From an uncultured Subdoligranulum sp. (GTDB lineage: Bacteria > Bacillota > Clostridia > Christensenellales > CAG-314), in the NCBI GenBank assembly GCA_900551395.1, contig URVX01000012.1, forward strand, positions 1-13,876: DNA of 13,876 bases. The letters run 5' to 3'. A program made the translations under genes and the position numbers. This document shows, piece by piece, positions 12,244-13,876 of this stretch. Under the pieces are notes generated by a model. That model did no database searches. It saw nothing but the letters and a program-made list of their open reading frames with translations, and was not told the origin of the DNA. Each line of letters starts with the position of its first letter. Within the stretch, counting starts at the first letter, position 1.

Positions 12244-13876
12244 TTTCGCTTGGACACTATTTGAAACCGTATTCCAAGCGTATAGCGCTGGGTACGGTTA
12301 TAAAAATTGTCGGGACTGTTACCGAGCTTTTTCTGCCGTGGATTTTGTCGTATATGATAGACGAAATCGCGCCCTCCGAAGATATCGGTCTCATATTCCT
12401 TTGGGGCGGAATAATGCTTGTCTGCGCGATTGCGGCTCTTGCGGGAAACATTATCGCAAACCGAATGGCGTCTAAGGTGGCGCGCGACACGACCGAAAGA
12501 CTGCGGTTTGATTTGTTTGACAAAACACTGCATCTTTCGGCGAAACAGACGGACGGATATACCATGCCTTCGCTGGTGTCGAGACTTTCCTCCGACACCT
12601 ACAACGTGCACAATATGATAGGCATGGTACAGCGGCTGGGGATACGCGCTCCCATGCTGCTTGTCGGCGGCATTATCGTAACCTTTATGGTGGAGCCCGT
12701 TCTGGCTCTCGTTTTGCTCGCAACTATGCCTTTTCTTGTTGTGCTTGCGATATATGTAGCCAAAAAAGGCATTTCTCTGTATACGGGACTGCAAAGGACG
12801 GTGGACACAATGGTACGTAAAATCCGCGATATTTACAGCGGAATACGGATTATCAAGGCGCTTTCCCGCACCGAGTACGAAAAAGACAGCTTTGAAACAA
12901 TAAACAAAAATGTTTCCGCCAGCGAAACTAAGGCAGGGCTTACCACCGGCGTCACCAATCCCGTAATGAACCTGTTTTTGAATTTGGGCATGACGGCGGT
13001 TATTTTGGTAGGCGCATACCGCGTAAGCAACGGTCTTACGAAAGCCGGTCAAATAATCGCTTTTATGACTTATTTTACGCTTATGCTCAACGCCGTTATT
13101 TCGGTGGGGCGTATTTTCGTAATGTATTCGAAAGGCAAAGCCTCGTCAAAGCGTATTTGCGAGGTGCTCAACACTCCGCCCGACCTGCCCGTGCTTGAAG
13201 ACGGCGTTTCGACTGCCGGAAACGTTTCGGGAGTTGAGGACGACGCCCGTATACGTTTCGAGCACGTCAGCTTTTCATACGAGGGCGGCAAGGTTCTCGA
13301 CGACGTTACGTTTTCCGTAGGCAAGGGCGAGACCTTGGGCATAATCGGGGCTACCGGCAGCGGTAAGACGACGGTTGTCATGCTCATGATGCGTTTTTAC
13401 GATGCCGACGAGGGAAGCATATTTATTGAGGGACGCGATATCCGCACTTTTGACAAAAAGGAGCTGCGCAAGCGCTTCGGCGTTGTTTTTCAGAACGATT
13501 TTCTTTTTGCCGACACGGTCAGAAACAATGTTGATTTCTACAGGGGGTTAGATGACGGCTTGCTTAAAGAGGCGTTGACCGCTGCGCAGGCGGACTTCGT
13601 CTTTGAAAAAGAGGGCGGGCTTGATAACGGGCTTGCAGCAAAGGGCGCGAATTTCAGCGGCGGACAAAAGCAGAGACTGCTGGTTGCGCGCGCGTTGTCG
13701 GGAGATTCGGACGTCATTGTGCTGGACGATTCCTCCAGCGCGTTGGATTACAAGACGGACGCCGCGTTGAGAAAAGCGCTCGGAGAAAAATTTTCGGACA
13801 AAACCGTAGTCATGATTGCGCAGCGTATCAGTTCGATAAGGCACGCCGACAAAATTCTCGTGCTTGACGGCGGCAG
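12240..13876 (+). CDS. ABC exporter half-transporter with degenerate ATP site (3' end outside window)
   Basis: About 545 residues are visible and the frame is still open at the edge. The N-terminal part (about 15-305) is a six-helix exporter membrane domain; the rest is the ATPase: Walker A GATGSGKTT at 370-378, Q-loop VVFQND, signature FSGGQKQR, Walker B VIVLDD with the second Asp at 497, D-loop SALD and switch region IAQR with Gln at 528. Normal ATPase halves have Glu at the first and His at the second of these two positions. Asp and Gln are the hallmark of the degenerate half in heterodimeric exporters (for example TAP1; Asp also in TM287, LmrC and BmrC). The ATG overlaps the marR stop in ATGA. 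It probably exports drugs or lipids together with a second half encoded next. Confidence 0.93.
   Translation, partial: MISLGHYLKPYSKRIALGTVIKIVGTVTELFLPWILSYMIDEIAPSEDIGLIFLWGGIMLVCAIAALAGNIIANRMASKVARDTTERLRFDLFDKTLHLSAKQTDGYTMPSLVSRLSSDTYNVHNMIGMVQRLGIRAPMLLVGGIIVTFMVEPVLALVLLATMPFLVVLAIYVAKKGISLYTGLQRTVDTMVRKIRDIYSGIRIIKALSRTEYEKDSFETINKNVSASETKAGLTTGVTNPVMNLFLNLGMTAVILVGAYRVSNGLTKAGQIIAFMTYFTLMLNAVISVGRIFVMYSKGKASSKRICEVLNTPPDLPVLEDGVSTAGNVSGVEDDARIRFEHVSFSYEGGKVLDDVTFSVGKGETLGIIGATGSGKTTVVMLMMRFYDADEGSIFIEGRDIRTFDKKELRKRFGVVFQNDFLFADTVRNNVDFYRGLDDGLLKEALTAAQADFVFEKEGGLDNGLAAKGANFSGGQKQRLLVARALSGDSDVIVLDDSSSALDYKTDAALRKALGEKFSDKTVVMIAQRISSIRHADKILVLDGG

Noticed and set aside
12063..13052. 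Long antisense frame opposite marR and the ABC exporter
   Set aside because: Low-complexity basic shadow translation; the plus strand has clear MarR and ABC exporter motifs throughout.

Overview
The window looks like chromosome of a spore-forming, low-to-moderate G+C member of the Bacillota, probably a gut-type Clostridia relative. This is an inference from three things: a NadD-YqeK/RsfS cluster, a YhcN/YlaJ-like sporulation protein, and sigma-A promoters with AGGAGG-type ribosome binding sites. No tRNA, rRNA, CRISPR array or intact transposase was seen.

Layout. Positions 1-482 hold the 3' end of an alpha/beta-hydrolase gene. Positions 485-1910 are an eroded accessory patch. It contains the decayed tail of a surface-type protein whose reading frame can be rebuilt, an intact RelB/RelE-type toxin-antitoxin pair with a perfect palindrome over its promoter, and a second decayed ORF. 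Next come a secreted polysaccharide deacetylase (1938-2771) and a convergent membrane protein (2773-3558) whose soluble domain resembles a degenerate Mrr-type nuclease fold. A housekeeping operon follows: a fused nadD-yqeK gene and rsfS (3630-5126). A bidirectional terminator separates it from a YhcN-like secreted protein on the minus strand. A 68-aa one-helix membrane protein is encoded divergently.

Positions 6078-8439 hold a family-95-like glycoside hydrolase split by one frameshift; it also lacks the usual GH95 catalytic residues. A convergent MATE efflux transporter (8478-9953, minus) shares a terminator with it. The nrdR repressor gene and a P-loop nucleoside-kinase-like protein with an extra N-terminal domain form a likely two-gene operon (10122-11681), closed by a strong terminator. 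The window ends with a marR-type regulator (11800-12243) translationally coupled to an ABC exporter half (12240 to the edge). That exporter has the degenerate ATP site typical of heterodimeric exporters, so a partner half is expected just beyond the window.

I found no clearly new multi-gene system. The most interesting signals are the toxin-antitoxin operator combined with a toxin ending just before its usual last tyrosine, the possibly leaderless nadD-yqeK promoter, the nuclease-like membrane protein, the kinase fusion, the GH95-like pseudoenzyme and the MarR repeat cluster.
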